DNA from: Caldilineaceae bacterium | GTDB lineage: Bacteria > Chloroflexota > Anaerolineae > Caldilineales > Caldilineaceae | Direction of reading: 5' to 3' | Length of the DNA stretch: 18,002 bases | NCBI GenBank assembly: GCA_024643705.1 | Contig: JAHEML010000006.1 | Coordinates: 1 to 18,002, forward strand | In this document: positions 7,427-14,075 of the stretch, piece by piece | How the letters are laid out: every line of letters begins with the position of its first letter | How positions within the stretch are numbered: the stretch's first letter is position 1 | The notes under the pieces: generated by a model | Databases searched by the model: none | Seen by the model: only the letters and a program-made list of their open reading frames with translations | What the model was told of the DNA's origin: nothing | Translations under genes and position numbers: made by a program

Positions 7427-8461
7427 ATGACCGATTCGTCAAACTACCCACCCTTGCCCGCCGGGAAACTCTCCCCGGCCTTACTTTCCCGGCTGCTTGC
7501 CCAGCTGCCCACAACCCATCCACGCCTGCTGCTTGGCCCTGGCGTCGGCGAAGATGCCGCTATTATCGACCCTTCGCCGGATCACCTGCTGGTTGCCAAG
7601 AGCGATCCCATCACCTTTGCTACCGATGCCATCGGCTACTATGCAGTCAATGTCTGCGCCAACGACCTGGCCGTCACCGGCGCAACGCCGCTCTTTTATC
7701 TGCCTACCCTGCTTCTGCCAACCGACAACAGCAACCAATCGACCATCCAAGCCATCTTCGCACAGATCGCAGCCGCCTGCACCGAACTGTCGATCACTGT
7801 GGCAGGCGGCCATACCGAGATTACCCCGGCGGTTCGTCAACCCGTCATAGCCGGAACCCTGCTTGGGCAAGTGGCCCGCAACGCCCAAATCACCAGCGGC
7901 GGATGTGGCCCTGGTGATCGGCTGCTGCTGGTGGGCGAAGCGCCCATCGAGGGGGCGAGCATCATTGCACGGGAGCGCCGGGCCGAATTGCTGGCTCTTG
8001 GTTGGGATGTTCATCTTCTCGATCAGGCCGCGGGCTATCTCTACGAGCCGGGTATCAGCGTCGTCCGCCCGGCACTGGCCGCGGCCGCGTCGGGGCTGGT
8101 CAGCGCCATGCACGACCCGACCGAAGGTGGTGTCCTCTCTGGCATTTGGGAGATGGCCCAGGCCGCACGCCTTGGAATTGCGCTAAATCTGGACGCGATC
8201 CCACTCAATCCCCTGGCAGTGAAACTCTGCCGCACTTTCGGGCTGAACCCACTGGGTACCATTGCGTCGGGCGCGCTGCTGTCGACTGCCCAGGCCAAGA
8301 ACATACCCCATCTTGTCGAGCTTTGGGCCTCGTTGGGTTGGACAGCCACCGAAATAGGCCAGATTACCCCGCAAGCCGAAGGTTGCACAGCCACCCGTGG
8401 CGGGCAACCCGTTGCTTTTCCCCGCTTTGCCGTAGACGAGATCACGAAGCTTTGGGCCTAA
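7427..8461 (+). CDS. AIR synthase-related / HypE-like protein
   Basis: The 344-residue protein has the two-domain AIRS fold shared by PurM, ThiL, SelD and HypE. Visible motifs are GPGVGEDAAIID (38-49, nucleotide/metal loop), VCANDLAVTGATPLFYL (76-92), GGHTEITPAV (127-136) and MHDPTEGGVLSGIWEMA (228-243). The last is the hallmark of the HypE/AIRS C-terminal domain. HypE proper ends in a cysteine used for cyanation of the hydrogenase cofactor. This protein ends in ITKLWA with no C-terminal cysteine, and no hyp or hydrogenase genes are nearby, so it is probably an ATP-dependent enzyme of another, undefined pathway. The frame extends further upstream, but the ATG at 7427 is preceded by GGTAGG and starts nearest the domain. 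Confidence 0.8.
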   Translation: MTDSSNYPPLPAGKLSPALLSRLLAQLPTTHPRLLLGPGVGEDAAIIDPSPDHLLVAKSDPITFATDAIGYYAVNVCANDLAVTGATPLFYLPTLLLPTDNSNQSTIQAIFAQIAAACTELSITVAGGHTEITPAVRQPVIAGTLLGQVARNAQITSGGCGPGDRLLLVGEAPIEGASIIARERRAELLALGWDVHLLDQAAGYLYEPGISVVRPALAAAASGLVSAMHDPTEGGVLSGIWEMAQAARLGIALNLDAIPLNPLAVKLCRTFGLNPLGTIASGALLSTAQAKNIPHLVELWASLGWTATEIGQITPQAEGCTATRGGQPVAFPRFAVDEITKLWA

Positions 8462-8483
8462 GTCTATCGGTGGTGCAACAAGT

Positions 8484-8503
8484 GGCGGCTATGGAAAGCC
8501 GCC
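8484..8503. repeat. REP-like hairpin GGCGGCT / AGCCGCC
   Basis: Seven-base arms pair around the 6-base loop ATGGAA, about 23 bases after the AIRS-like stop codon. No T-run follows. Elements of this form (GGCGGCT-loop-AGCCGCC followed by CTAC) resemble dispersed intergenic palindromes of bacterial genomes. Only one copy is visible here, so the repeat status is inferred. Confidence 0.4.
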
Positions 8504-8592
8504 CTACGTAAGCCCGCTGCATAACCTCGCAAATAGCGTTTAACCAAATGCTTGCATTATACGGAATTATTCCAGTTCGGCCATTTTCCCTC

Positions 8593-8621
8593 TTGACAAT
8601 AGAACAAGTGTTCTGTATGAT
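8593..8621 (+). promoter_or_regulatory. Strong sigma-70-type promoter of the FtsK-like operon
   Basis: TTGACA (8593-8598, perfect consensus), a 17-base spacer and TATGAT (8616-8621, one mismatch) make the best promoter in the window. Transcription would start near 8628, about 150 bases before the motor gene. Confidence 0.75.
8601..8614. promoter_or_regulatory. LexA-type SOS box candidate in the promoter spacer
   Basis: AGAACAAGTGTTCT is a palindrome of AGAACA and TGTTCT around two bases. Its core GAAC-AAGT-GTTC fits GAAC-RNRY-GTTC, the centre of the LexA box known from Bacillus and other Gram-positive bacteria. Lying wholly between -35 and -10, it is placed to block RNA polymerase when bound. 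The regulator itself is not in the window, and other palindrome-binding repressors remain possible. Confidence 0.5.
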
Positions 8622-8780
8622 GAACTCATCAGCATTTCCGCTGATAGAGTTGCTTCCATAGAACAGGTCTGCCTCGCGCCTCTTAGACTCAACCGACCCG
8701 TCAACCTCCCTGTCCTATGCCGCGCTCCTGCTGGAACGCGACTGAAGATACACGCATTTTTGGTTTAGGGGGAGGTCAAC

Positions 8781-9956
8781 ATGGGGCGGCGTCGTACACT
8801 GAATATGCAGGCCGATCGGATCGAGCAACTTCTTGCCCACCACAAAATTCCCAGCCGGGTAAACGGTGGCACGGTCACGCCCCGTTTTGTCCAATTCAAG
8901 CTGGCAACCGATCTGGGCACCAAAGTCTCCAAAGTGTCTGCCCTGGCCGAGGAGATCGCCATGGCCTTGGGAACCAAGGAGGCACGCATCTACCGCGATG
9001 GTGGCGAAATCAACGTTGAAATCCCCGTTGAAAATCCCGACCCCGTTCGTCTCTTGCCTCTCTGCAAACGGCTTACCGTTGTCCCATCTGCTGCGGCTGT
9101 GCTGGGGATGGACGAAGAAGGCTTTCCCCTGCTGCTGCGCCTCACGGCCCCAGATGTGGCCCATGTACTCATCGCCGGCACGACAGGCAGCGGCAAAACT
9201 GCCCTGGCTCGCACACTTCTCACATCCTTGGCTATGCACAACCACCAGGGCCAATTGCAACTGATCCTGATTGATCCCAAAGGGCGGGGCTTTGGTCCTC
9301 TGGCGGGGCTGCCCCACGTGCTAAACGGGGTGCAAAATACGCCCCAGGCCGCACTCTCGTGTCTGGCCTGGTTGGTGCGCGAGATGGAGCGCCGGGACAG
9401 CGAAGCCGTTTCGACACCCGTGTTGGTGGTGGCTGTGGACGAACTGGCCGATCTGATTCAGACCGGCGGCAAAGAGGTGGAAGAAAGCCTGACCCGTATC
9501 GCCCAGCGGGGGCGCGAAGCGGGCATTCATCTGGTGGCTTGCACCCAGAAACCAACGGCAGCGCTCATCGGCGGCGCGATGAAGGCAAACTTTCCTGTGC
9601 GGCTGGTGGGCGCTGTGGCCGGTGCCGACGAAGCCCGCTACGCGTCGGGCATCAGCAATTCTGGGGCCGACAAATTGGGGGGCAAAGGTGATTTTATGCT
9701 GGTTGCCCGTGGCTCGATATTGCGCTTCCAGGCAGCGTGGCTGGGTCCCCAGGATTTGAGCCTGGTGACGAATGAGCTACGCACGGGTGTACGCACATCC
9801 CGGCGCTGGCAAAACGAGGGTCGGGCAGATGATCTGCCCAACCAGCCGCTTGGCCGCGCCCCAGAGCCTGTGCCCCAGCCGCGTACGCAACTTTCCCTGA
9901 TGGATCGGCTGCTTGGGCGCACACTGCCCAAACAGGAGATGGGTGGTGCGCTATGA
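8781..9956 (+). CDS. Minimal FtsK/SpoIIIE-type DNA translocase motor
   Basis: The 391-residue protein corresponds to the motor of FtsK only. Residues 10-95 resemble the alpha domain (RFVQFKLATDLGTKVSKV, then LAEEIAMALG). Residues 125-320 form the RecA-like beta domain, with Walker A GTTGSGKT (133-140), IDPKG (164-168), Walker B VLVVAVDEL (214-222), the sensor region IHLVACTQKP (249-258) and GADKLGGKGDFML (295-307). There are no N-terminal membrane helices and no winged-helix gamma domain, so KOPS reading and XerD activation are not expected. It should be a hexameric ATP-driven pump for double-stranded DNA. It overlaps the next gene by 4 bases (ATGA). The tail (340-391) is proline-rich and ends in a short basic helix. 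Full-length FtsK is usually about twice this size or more. Confidence 0.88.
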   Translation: MGRRRTLNMQADRIEQLLAHHKIPSRVNGGTVTPRFVQFKLATDLGTKVSKVSALAEEIAMALGTKEARIYRDGGEINVEIPVENPDPVRLLPLCKRLTVVPSAAAVLGMDEEGFPLLLRLTAPDVAHVLIAGTTGSGKTALARTLLTSLAMHNHQGQLQLILIDPKGRGFGPLAGLPHVLNGVQNTPQAALSCLAWLVREMERRDSEAVSTPVLVVAVDELADLIQTGGKEVEESLTRIAQRGREAGIHLVACTQKPTAALIGGAMKANFPVRLVGAVAGADEARYASGISNSGADKLGGKGDFMLVARGSILRFQAAWLGPQDLSLVTNELRTGVRTSRRWQNEGRADDLPNQPLGRAPEPVPQPRTQLSLMDRLLGRTLPKQEMGGAL

Positions 9957-10369
9957 AAAAGCTGGTACTGCTTCTTCTGTTGATCTTTGTGGGCTTTGCC
10001 GGGTGGCGGGCAGGCGGTATCCTTAGCCCTGACGCCCTGGGCATGGCGGTGGGTATTCTGCTGGGTGTCTTTGCCAGCCTGCCCGTGGCGCTGCTGCTCT
10101 TGGCGGCCACACGGCGTGCCCCCCAGAGAGAATTTGCGCCATCTACTCCCAACCAGTCGGGCCAGCACTCTGGGCAAATGCCGATCGTGGTTGTTGCCCC
10201 CCCCGCCCAACCCGGCTACGGGCAGATGACGGGCCAGCACTTTTCGCAGTTGTCCAGCCCCCAAAGCCAGGGATGGCCCACGCCTTATCAGATGCCACAC
10301 CAGGCACCCCGCCCGGAGCGAAGTTTTACAATTGTGGGCGAGCAGGCCGACTGGGTGGAGGATGATTAA
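9953..10369 (+). CDS. Small two-helix membrane protein with Pro/Gln-rich tail
   Basis: The 138-residue product starts inside the end of the motor gene (ATGA overlap), so the two are translationally coupled. Residues 3-20 (KLVLLLLLIFVGFAGW) and 29-52 (ALGMAVGILLGVFASLPVALLLLA) are membrane helices with a short GGILSPD turn between them. The remaining ~85 residues are rich in P, Q, S and G and look disordered, ending in a short conserved-looking acidic segment (FTIVGEQADWVEDD). I recognise no family. Coupling to an FtsK-like motor that lacks its own membrane domain suggests it is the membrane anchor or channel partner, but nothing in its sequence proves this. Confidence 0.75.
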   Translation: MKKLVLLLLLIFVGFAGWRAGGILSPDALGMAVGILLGVFASLPVALLLLAATRRAPQREFAPSTPNQSGQHSGQMPIVVVAPPAQPGYGQMTGQHFSQLSSPQSQGWPTPYQMPHQAPRPERSFTIVGEQADWVEDD

Positions 10370-10409
10370 CCTTCTTGTGTCCAGGAGTCTCACCCGGAAT
10401 GTATCCCTC

Positions 10410-10445
10410 GACGAGCCGTGCATCTGCCCAGATGCACGGCTCGTC
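10410..10445 (+). terminator. Strong hairpin terminator after the motor operon
   Basis: A 17-bp perfect inverted repeat (arm core GAGCCGTGCATCTG) has only two bases between its arms, 40 bases after the stop codon of the small membrane protein. It is followed by TGTTTGATTG, a weak T-rich tail. It probably ends the motor transcript and insulates the exporter gene. Confidence 0.6.
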
Positions 10446-10463
10446 TGTTTGATTGAGGGTTGC

Positions 10464-10495
10464 GCTCTCTGGTACAATAGCTCTCTGGTACGATG
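10464..10495 (+). repeat. Tandem duplication of a 16-bp unit carrying a -10 element
   Basis: GCTCTCTGGTACAATA is followed directly by GCTCTCTGGTACGATG (14 of 16 identical). Each copy has a -10-like hexamer (TACAAT at 10473-10478, TACGAT at 10489-10494). TTGATT at 10449-10454 stands 18 bases before the first, so copy one is the likelier promoter of the MFS-patatin operon. Confidence 0.55.
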
Positions 10496-10558
10496 ATCGA
10501 AAGACCCGCCCACCCCACCGGCGCTGCTCGATTTTGCCTATCCGTTATCGGAGTCTCC

Positions 10559-11740
10559 ATGAACTTGCGTCGTCTCTCTTCGGTTTCTTTGGGTCATCTG
10601 GCTATCGACATTCTCAGTTCGTCGGTGGCGATGATTCTGACGGTGCTTGCCGTCCCCTTTGATCTCAGCAACAGCCAAATCGGCCTGGGTGTGATGGTCT
10701 ACCAGTTGGTTGGTTCGCTCACACAACCCTTTTTTGGTGTCCTGGCCGACCGTTTGGGTGGGCGTTGGCTGGGTGCAGCGGGGCTGGCGTGGACGGCAGC
10801 GTTCTATTGGGCTGCAACCTTTTCCACCAACTATCCCATGCTACTCTTCTTGATGTCCATGGCTGCCCTGGGCAGCGCGGCTTTCCATCCCCAGGGCGCG
10901 ATGAATGCCAGCGACGCAGGACAAGGGCGGACGTCGAGCGCAACTGCGATCTTCTTCCTGCTGGGGCAGACAGGGTTGGCCTTGGGGCCGGCCATTGCTG
11001 GTTTTCTGCTGGAAGGCTCGGGGCTTGCCGGCGTGCGCATTCTGGCGGGGGCTTCCATTCCGGTGGTCTTTTTGATGGCTTTCTGGTTGCAGCAACCCAC
11101 CGATTTTTCCCGGCGTAGCGCTGCGGGTGAGACACCGGTGGAAAAACAACAGACCATCCGCCGTTCCGTCTTTGTTGCCTTTGTGCTGGTGGTCGCTTTT
11201 CGGGCCACGGTTCAGTCGGGCTATTATGGGCTGCTTCCCAAATTCCTGGCCGATCAAGGCTACGCGCCATCCACCTACGGCCTGATGGTGGGCATTTTCA
11301 GCCTGACCCTGGCAATTGGAACCCTGGGTGGTGGCATTTTGGGTGACAGGATTTCCCACCGTACTTTGCTGATCTGGGCGTCGTTGCTGGCGACGCCTTT
11401 CACTATTTGGATGCTTTTCAGCAGTGGATGGGCCTTTGGTATGGCTGCTGTCATCGCTGGTCTGTTGGTTGGTGTTCCCCACAGCATTTTGGTGGTGATG
11501 GCACAGAATCTGCTGCCCAAGCGTCAGGGGTTAGCCAGCGGCGCTGTCTTGGGCTTTATGTTTGCTGCTGGTGCTGCCGGGACAGGGCTTGGCGGTTGGG
11601 TGGCTGATTTTGTTGGATTGCCCGCGGTTCTGCTGCTAATGGCGGTCCTGCCATTGGGCGCGGGTGTATCGGCTTTCTTTTTGCAACGGGATGTGGTTTC
11701 TTCTTCCGCTTCTGTATCGGCTCCTGTGCCGGGGGACTGA
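10559..11740 (+). CDS. MFS exporter, fosmidomycin-resistance (Fsr)-like
   Basis: The 393-residue protein is hydrophobic throughout, with about 12 membrane helices in two halves split by a loop near residues 185-205 (RRSAAGETPVEKQQ). The motif AAFHPQGAMNASD after helix 4 and LGQTGLALGPAIAGFLL in helix 5 match the Fsr branch of the major facilitator superfamily, whose E. coli member has a similar VFHPE motif. The RADRLGGR-type loop between helices 2 and 3 is present as LADRLGGRW. It should be a proton-driven exporter of small molecules; the substrate is unknown. GGAG lies 5 bases before the ATG at 10559; an earlier ATG at 10493 overlaps the promoter repeat and adds a non-family N-terminus. Its stop overlaps the patatin start by one base (TGATG). 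Confidence 0.85.
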   Translation: MNLRRLSSVSLGHLAIDILSSSVAMILTVLAVPFDLSNSQIGLGVMVYQLVGSLTQPFFGVLADRLGGRWLGAAGLAWTAAFYWAATFSTNYPMLLFLMSMAALGSAAFHPQGAMNASDAGQGRTSSATAIFFLLGQTGLALGPAIAGFLLEGSGLAGVRILAGASIPVVFLMAFWLQQPTDFSRRSAAGETPVEKQQTIRRSVFVAFVLVVAFRATVQSGYYGLLPKFLADQGYAPSTYGLMVGIFSLTLAIGTLGGGILGDRISHRTLLIWASLLATPFTIWMLFSSGWAFGMAAVIAGLLVGVPHSILVVMAQNLLPKRQGLASGAVLGFMFAAGAAGTGLGGWVADFVGLPAVLLLMAVLPLGAGVSAFFLQRDVVSSSASVSAPVPGD

Positions 11741-12573
11741 TGGACAAATTCGAACGTGCGCGAAAATTACCGATTGCGTGGGAGGGCAAGCCTCCCCGGC
11801 AACGTGTGGGGCTGGCTTTGGGTGGTGGCGCGGCTCGCGGCATTGCCCACGTTGGCGTTTTGGAAGCACTGGAAGAGGCCCATATCCCGATTGATTACAT
11901 TGCAGGGACAAGTGCCGGTGCGGTCGTTGGTGGGCTGTATGCGGCAGGCCTAAGCATAGCCGAATTGCGCCAAATGGTCTCCAAATTGAACTGGCATGAG
12001 GTTGCCACCATTGGTGTTCCAAAATTGGGGTTATTCAACTTTGACAAAGCGGCCCAATGGATTGAAGAGTTGCTCGAAAATCACCCCCGCACTTTTGAAG
12101 AACTCTCTATCCCGTTTGTGGCAGTTGCCGCAGATATCATCGAGGGTGAGCTCGTCGCCATCAATTCGGGGAAACTCTCTACCGCACTGCGCGCGAGTTG
12201 CAGCATCCCAGGTATTTTCAACCCAACCCGCATGGGCAAACGTCTGTTGGTCGATGGAGGTATTTTGAATAATTTGCCTGTCTCCGTAGTCCAGCAATTG
12301 GGCGCAGATTATTCGATTGCTGTGGATCTATTGCCGCCTGGAACCGTGGGAGGCAAAGAACCGAATAATGTGATGGAATTGTCGACCATAGCGCTCTATA
12401 TGCTGATGCGCTCTACCCATAACGATGGACCAAAAGCAGACAGGGTGATTATTCCGGCGATTGGGCATGTCAACTTCTTTGATCTAGGCCACAAAGACGA
12501 ATTGCTCAATGCTGGTCGGGCAGCGGCCCAGAAGCTGATTCCCATGATTCGACAAGACTTGGGCATAGATTGA
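11740..12573 (+). CDS. Patatin-like phospholipase (RssA-type)
   Basis: The 277-residue protein has all patatin catalytic elements. These are the oxyanion loop GGGAARG (28-34), the nucleophile elbow GTSAG with Ser58, and the Asp of the dyad in DGG (Asp172). The start VGLALGGGAARGIAHVGVLEAL closely follows bacterial RssA proteins. It lacks a signal peptide and membrane helices, so it is likely a cytoplasmic or membrane-associated serine acyl hydrolase acting on lipids. It starts within the stop of the MFS gene (TGATG), so both products are made together, which hints at a membrane-stress or lipid-linked role for the exporter. No terminator is obvious after it. Confidence 0.9.
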   Translation: MDKFERARKLPIAWEGKPPRQRVGLALGGGAARGIAHVGVLEALEEAHIPIDYIAGTSAGAVVGGLYAAGLSIAELRQMVSKLNWHEVATIGVPKLGLFNFDKAAQWIEELLENHPRTFEELSIPFVAVAADIIEGELVAINSGKLSTALRASCSIPGIFNPTRMGKRLLVDGGILNNLPVSVVQQLGADYSIAVDLLPPGTVGGKEPNNVMELSTIALYMLMRSTHNDGPKADRVIIPAIGHVNFFDLGHKDELLNAGRAAAQKLIPMIRQDLGID

Positions 12574-12723
12574 ACAGTGGTTACTTGAAACATTCTGGGA
12601 TTTGCGTAGGATCACTGCCTATTGTATTGTTGTATTATTGCTCAATTCAGCGTTCACCGAACTGGTGCGCACTTGTTATGAAAATCCATTGACTATCCCT
12701 TTATTTGAGGAGGATTCCCAACA

Positions 12724-13002
12724 ATGACCCACGTAATTTTTGACCTGTGCGTTCGGGATGGCGCTTGTGTCGAAGTCTGTCCTGTCGAGTGTATTATTCC
12801 CGGCCAACCCGAAGATGAATGGCCCTGGTATTACATCGACCCGGAAACCTGCATCGACTGCGGTGCCTGTGTGCCCGAGTGCCCTGTGGACGCAATTCTG
12901 CCAGAAGAAGACCTGCCAGAAGAGTATGCTTACACGACAGAGCTGAATGCCATGTTCTTCACCGAAGGCCCCGGATATGCAGCCCTGGAAATGGGCGGAT
13001 AA
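12724..13002 (+). CDS. Dicluster ferredoxin with Asp in the first cluster motif
   Basis: The 92-residue protein is a small soluble electron carrier. The cysteines lie at 9, 15, 19, 23, 43, 46, 49 and 53. By analogy with 7Fe/8Fe ferredoxins, Cys19, 43, 46 and 49 (CIDCGAC) bind one [4Fe-4S] cluster, and Cys9, 15 and 53 bind the other. In the first motif the usual second cysteine is replaced by Asp12 (CVRDGAC, CxxDxxC), as in Pyrococcus furiosus ferredoxin, so this cluster may be [3Fe-4S] or an Asp-ligated [4Fe-4S]. An acidic C-terminal extension (PEEDLPEE, then TTELNAMFF) is usual in this family. GAGGAGG lies 10 bases before the ATG. The 150-bp gap upstream has only a weak promoter candidate (TTGCGT at 12602, TATTGT at 12625). 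A terminator follows, so it is monocistronic. Confidence 0.92.
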   Translation: MTHVIFDLCVRDGACVEVCPVECIIPGQPEDEWPWYYIDPETCIDCGACVPECPVDAILPEEDLPEEYAYTTELNAMFFTEGPGYAALEMGG

Positions 13003-13023
13003 GACGAGGTTCATGCCCGAGCC

Positions 13024-13050
13024 AAAACCCCTGCCCAGGCAGGGGTTTTT
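13024..13050 (+). terminator. Rho-independent terminator of the ferredoxin gene
   Basis: AAAACCCCTGCC and GGCAGGGGTTTT pair over 12 bp around CA, ending in TTTTTCTTT. It starts 22 bases after the ferredoxin stop codon. Confidence 0.85.
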
Positions 13051-13054
13051 CTTT

Positions 13055-13082
13055 AGATGGTGACAACTAGATGCTGACACGG
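13055..13082 (+). repeat. Imperfect tandem duplication of a 14-bp unit
   Basis: AGATGGTGACAACT is followed directly by AGATGCTGACACGG (10 of 14 identical), between the ferredoxin terminator and the deacetylase ribosome site. It is weaker than the other boundary duplications and could be chance. Confidence 0.4.
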
Positions 13083-13096
13083 AAAGGATGTGTACA

Positions 13097-13900
13097 ATGA
13101 GTGAAGAAAAGACGATGATGTCCCCTGATTGGGACGCCGTTGAGCGGGTGCTGGTGATCATGGCCCATCCCGACGACCCCGATTTTTCCTGCGCGGGCAC
13201 AGCCATTCAGATGGCTCGCCAGGGGATCGAGGTAACATATATGATCTTGACCAATGGGGACAAAGGCAATCACAATCCTCTGATTACCCGTAATCAGTTG
13301 ATTCTTATGCGCAAGGAGGAACAGCGGGCTGCTGCCGAATTGAGCGGGGTTAAAGATGTGATCTTTATGGACGAGGAGGACGGCTTTCTACGCCCAACCC
13401 CGGAAATTCGCAAACGGGTGACGCGGGAAATTCGCCGCATTCGCCCCCAACTGATTATTTGCCCCAGTCCAGAGCGCTACTTTTCGGGGAATGGTTACAT
13501 CAACCATCCGGATCATCGTAACGCAGGGCTGGTAGCGTTGGAGGCCATCTTTCCCGCGGCCGATAACCCCATGTTCTACCCTGATTTGGCTAACGAAGGC
13601 TATCGGCCTCACAAAATCAGCCAGCTTTATGTAACCGGCCATGATGACGCGGATGTGGAGATTGATGTCACAGCCGAGATGGACACGAAAATTGACGCGA
13701 TTCTCAGCCACAAGAGCCAGTTTCCTGAACCCGACCAGATGAGGGGCTGGCTGAAGGAACGCTGGGGCGATAAGCAGGAAGATGGAACCGTGCGCAATTT
13801 CGAGCGTTTTCGGGGGTTGCGCTTCGACAGGCCCAGGGGCCGCGCCGTCGAAAAAGAAGAAGAGGCTCAGCAAGCAGAGAAACAGGAAGAAGAGAAGTAG
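13097..13900 (+). CDS. PIG-L/LmbE-family zinc-dependent deacetylase
   Basis: The 267-residue protein has the family zinc site. AHPDD at 23-27 gives His24 and Asp27 as metal ligands and Asp26 as the catalytic base; HPDH at 137-140 gives the third ligand His140. TNGDKG (52-57) is also typical. Family members remove acetyl groups from GlcNAc-type amino sugars, for example in mycothiol, bacillithiol or antibiotic synthesis; the substrate here is open. The residue after the DD pair is Pro instead of the common Glu. The C-terminal 15-20 residues are a Glu/Gln/Lys-rich tail (EKEEEAQQAEKQEEEK), likely disordered. AAGGA lies 8-9 bases before the ATG at 13097; another ATG at 13088 overlaps that site and is less likely. 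The gene appears to be monocistronic. Confidence 0.88.
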   Translation: MSEEKTMMSPDWDAVERVLVIMAHPDDPDFSCAGTAIQMARQGIEVTYMILTNGDKGNHNPLITRNQLILMRKEEQRAAAELSGVKDVIFMDEEDGFLRPTPEIRKRVTREIRRIRPQLIICPSPERYFSGNGYINHPDHRNAGLVALEAIFPAADNPMFYPDLANEGYRPHKISQLYVTGHDDADVEIDVTAEMDTKIDAILSHKSQFPEPDQMRGWLKERWGDKQEDGTVRNFERFRGLRFDRPRGRAVEKEEEAQQAEKQEEEK

Positions 13901-14010
13901 TTAATCGCCAGTGACATCCGTCCAGAAGGTCGATCTCTTGGACTCGGAAGAAGCCGAACTTCTGAAAGTCGATTGGGTGGGGTTGCTTGGTAGTCACCGG
14001 ACGGTGAAAA

Positions 14011-14046
14011 AGGGAGCTATCCTATCTTGGATAGCTCCCTTTTTTG
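14011..14046. terminator. Bidirectional Rho-independent terminator
   Basis: AGGGAGCTATCC (14011-14022) and GGATAGCTCCCT (14029-14040) pair perfectly around TATCTT, with AAAAA before and TTTTTT after. It therefore serves both the rightward deacetylase gene and the leftward nuclease gene, which converge here. The ~110 bases between the deacetylase stop and this hairpin hold no gene that I can support. Confidence 0.88.
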
Positions 14047-14075
14047 TTACTTTGGTGTAGCCGATCCGTGGAAAC

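Larger units (their letters stand above)
8462..8780. other. Intergenic regulatory region upstream of the FtsK-like motor
   Basis: This 319-base gap has no convincing gene. In order it holds a REP-like hairpin (8484-8503), a consensus promoter with an embedded palindrome (8593-8621), an imperfect inverted repeat near the expected start point (AACTCATCAGC at 8623-8633 against GCTGATAGAGTT at 8640-8651, one bulged A), a leader of about 150 bases, and a strong ribosome site (GGAGG, 8771-8775) 5 bases before the ATG at 8781. An ATG at 8717 opens a frame that only shadows the motor gene. Confidence 0.7.

Noticed and set aside
8717..9019. Plus-strand frame starting in the leader of the motor gene
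   Set aside because: It lacks a ribosome site and only overlaps the motor gene in another frame. The GGAGG at 8771 clearly serves the ATG at 8781.
9638..10513. A 291-residue minus-strand frame opposite the FtsK motor and small membrane protein
   Set aside because: It is antisense to coupled genes with clear motifs, has no ribosome site, and runs through the terminator hairpin and promoter repeat.
13901..14010. A short frame reading through the convergent gap into the terminator (starting at a GTG near 13913)
   Set aside because: It would encode a peptide ending inside the terminator hairpin and has no ribosome site. The coding-like look of DLLDSEEAELLKVDW may be chance.
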